Origin: Spirochaetaceae bacterium
GTDB taxonomy: Bacteria; Spirochaetota; Spirochaetia; Treponematales; Breznakiellaceae
Length of the DNA stretch: 13,351 nucleotides
Direction: 5' to 3'
Assembly: GCA_031265535.1 (NCBI GenBank)
Contig: JAISCO010000025.1
Span: forward strand, 1 to 13,351
Notes under the pieces: generated by a model
What the model was told of the DNA's origin: nothing
Seen by the model: the letters and a program-made list of their open reading frames with translations, nothing else
Database searches by the model: none
In this document: positions 13,247 through 13,351 of the stretch, in pieces
How the letters are laid out: every line of letters begins with the position of its first letter
Position numbering within the stretch: position 1 is the stretch's first letter
Program-made: the position numbers and the translations under genes

Positions 13247-13351
13247 ATGGAAATGAAAGCCTCCATCCAGTGCACCGCACTGTTTTGTCTCCACCCATTA
13301 ACAATTAAAAATGGTCGGTGGATAGTGGAGCGGAAAGCCCGGTTTTGCAAA
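13247..13351 (+). CDS. possible gene start running off the right edge
   Basis: An ATG at 13247, eight bases after the perfect Shine-Dalgarno AAGGAGG (13232-13238), opens 35 codons with no stop before the window ends. The product begins MEMKASIQCTALFCLHPL. It matches no family I know. Part of the frame (about 13296-13312) overlaps an AACAATT-type short repeat, which argues for caution: the strong ribosome site may belong to a decayed gene or a dispersed repeat. Confidence 0.35.
   Translation, partial: MEMKASIQCTALFCLHPLTIKNGRWIVERKARFCK

Noticed and set aside
13036..13350. Minus-strand open frame of 104 codons
   Set aside because: It overlaps the short-repeat tract, has no Shine-Dalgarno in view and no motif. 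It may belong to a dispersed repeat, but I cannot support it as a gene.

Overview
The window looks like a piece of a host-associated spirochaete chromosome, most likely Treponema of the termite-gut type. This is inference from style: lipoproteins with spirochaete-like lipoboxes, small beta-barrel outer membrane proteins, CsgG/LPP20-type envelope proteins, toxin-antitoxin modules, and many intergenic stretches of degenerate short tandem repeats (GGTAAAA-, GAGGAGT- and AACAATT-like units). No rRNA, tRNA, CRISPR array or intact transposase was seen.

Left part (1-5054): the tail of an unidentified gene and a frameshifted lipoprotein remnant precede a compact minus-strand operon, hen1 then pnkp, overlapping by 10 bases. 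These encode the two subunits of the bacterial Pnkp/Hen1 RNA repair complex: end-healing kinase/phosphatase, RNA ligase, and 3'-terminal ribose 2'-O-methyltransferase. The operon begins with a GTG codon placed where transcription from a TATAAT promoter should start, so its mRNA may be leaderless.

Middle (5055-7883): a divergent PrmC/HemK-like glutamine methyltransferase with NAPY instead of NPPY, then an eroded hicAB toxin-antitoxin pair, a C-terminal scrap of an Rpn/PD-(D/E)XK-type protein, and about 1.1 kb without a clear gene. The gene-poor stretch holds a direct-repeat array, GC-rich dyads, a promoter with a perfect TTGACA box, a block that can fold as a three-way junction (or act as a paired operator), and a run of 14 C.

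Right part (7884-11919): a plus-strand cell-envelope cluster of two tandem beta-barrel proteins, a secreted CsgG/LpoB-like protein, a lipoprotein paralogue of it, and an LPP20-like lipoprotein followed by a good terminator. The first barrel gene and the first CsgG-like gene share an almost identical leader plus signal-peptide segment although their mature proteins are unrelated. Presumably all five products act at the outer membrane or in the periplasm.

Far right (12077-13351): a minus-strand VapBC pair with a TAATG junction, another repeat-rich gap, and a possible gene running off the right edge behind a GAAA-capped hairpin and a perfect Shine-Dalgarno.

A common theme is RNA damage and repair: an RNA repair operon lies within 10 kb of two ribonuclease toxin loci, HicA and VapC.
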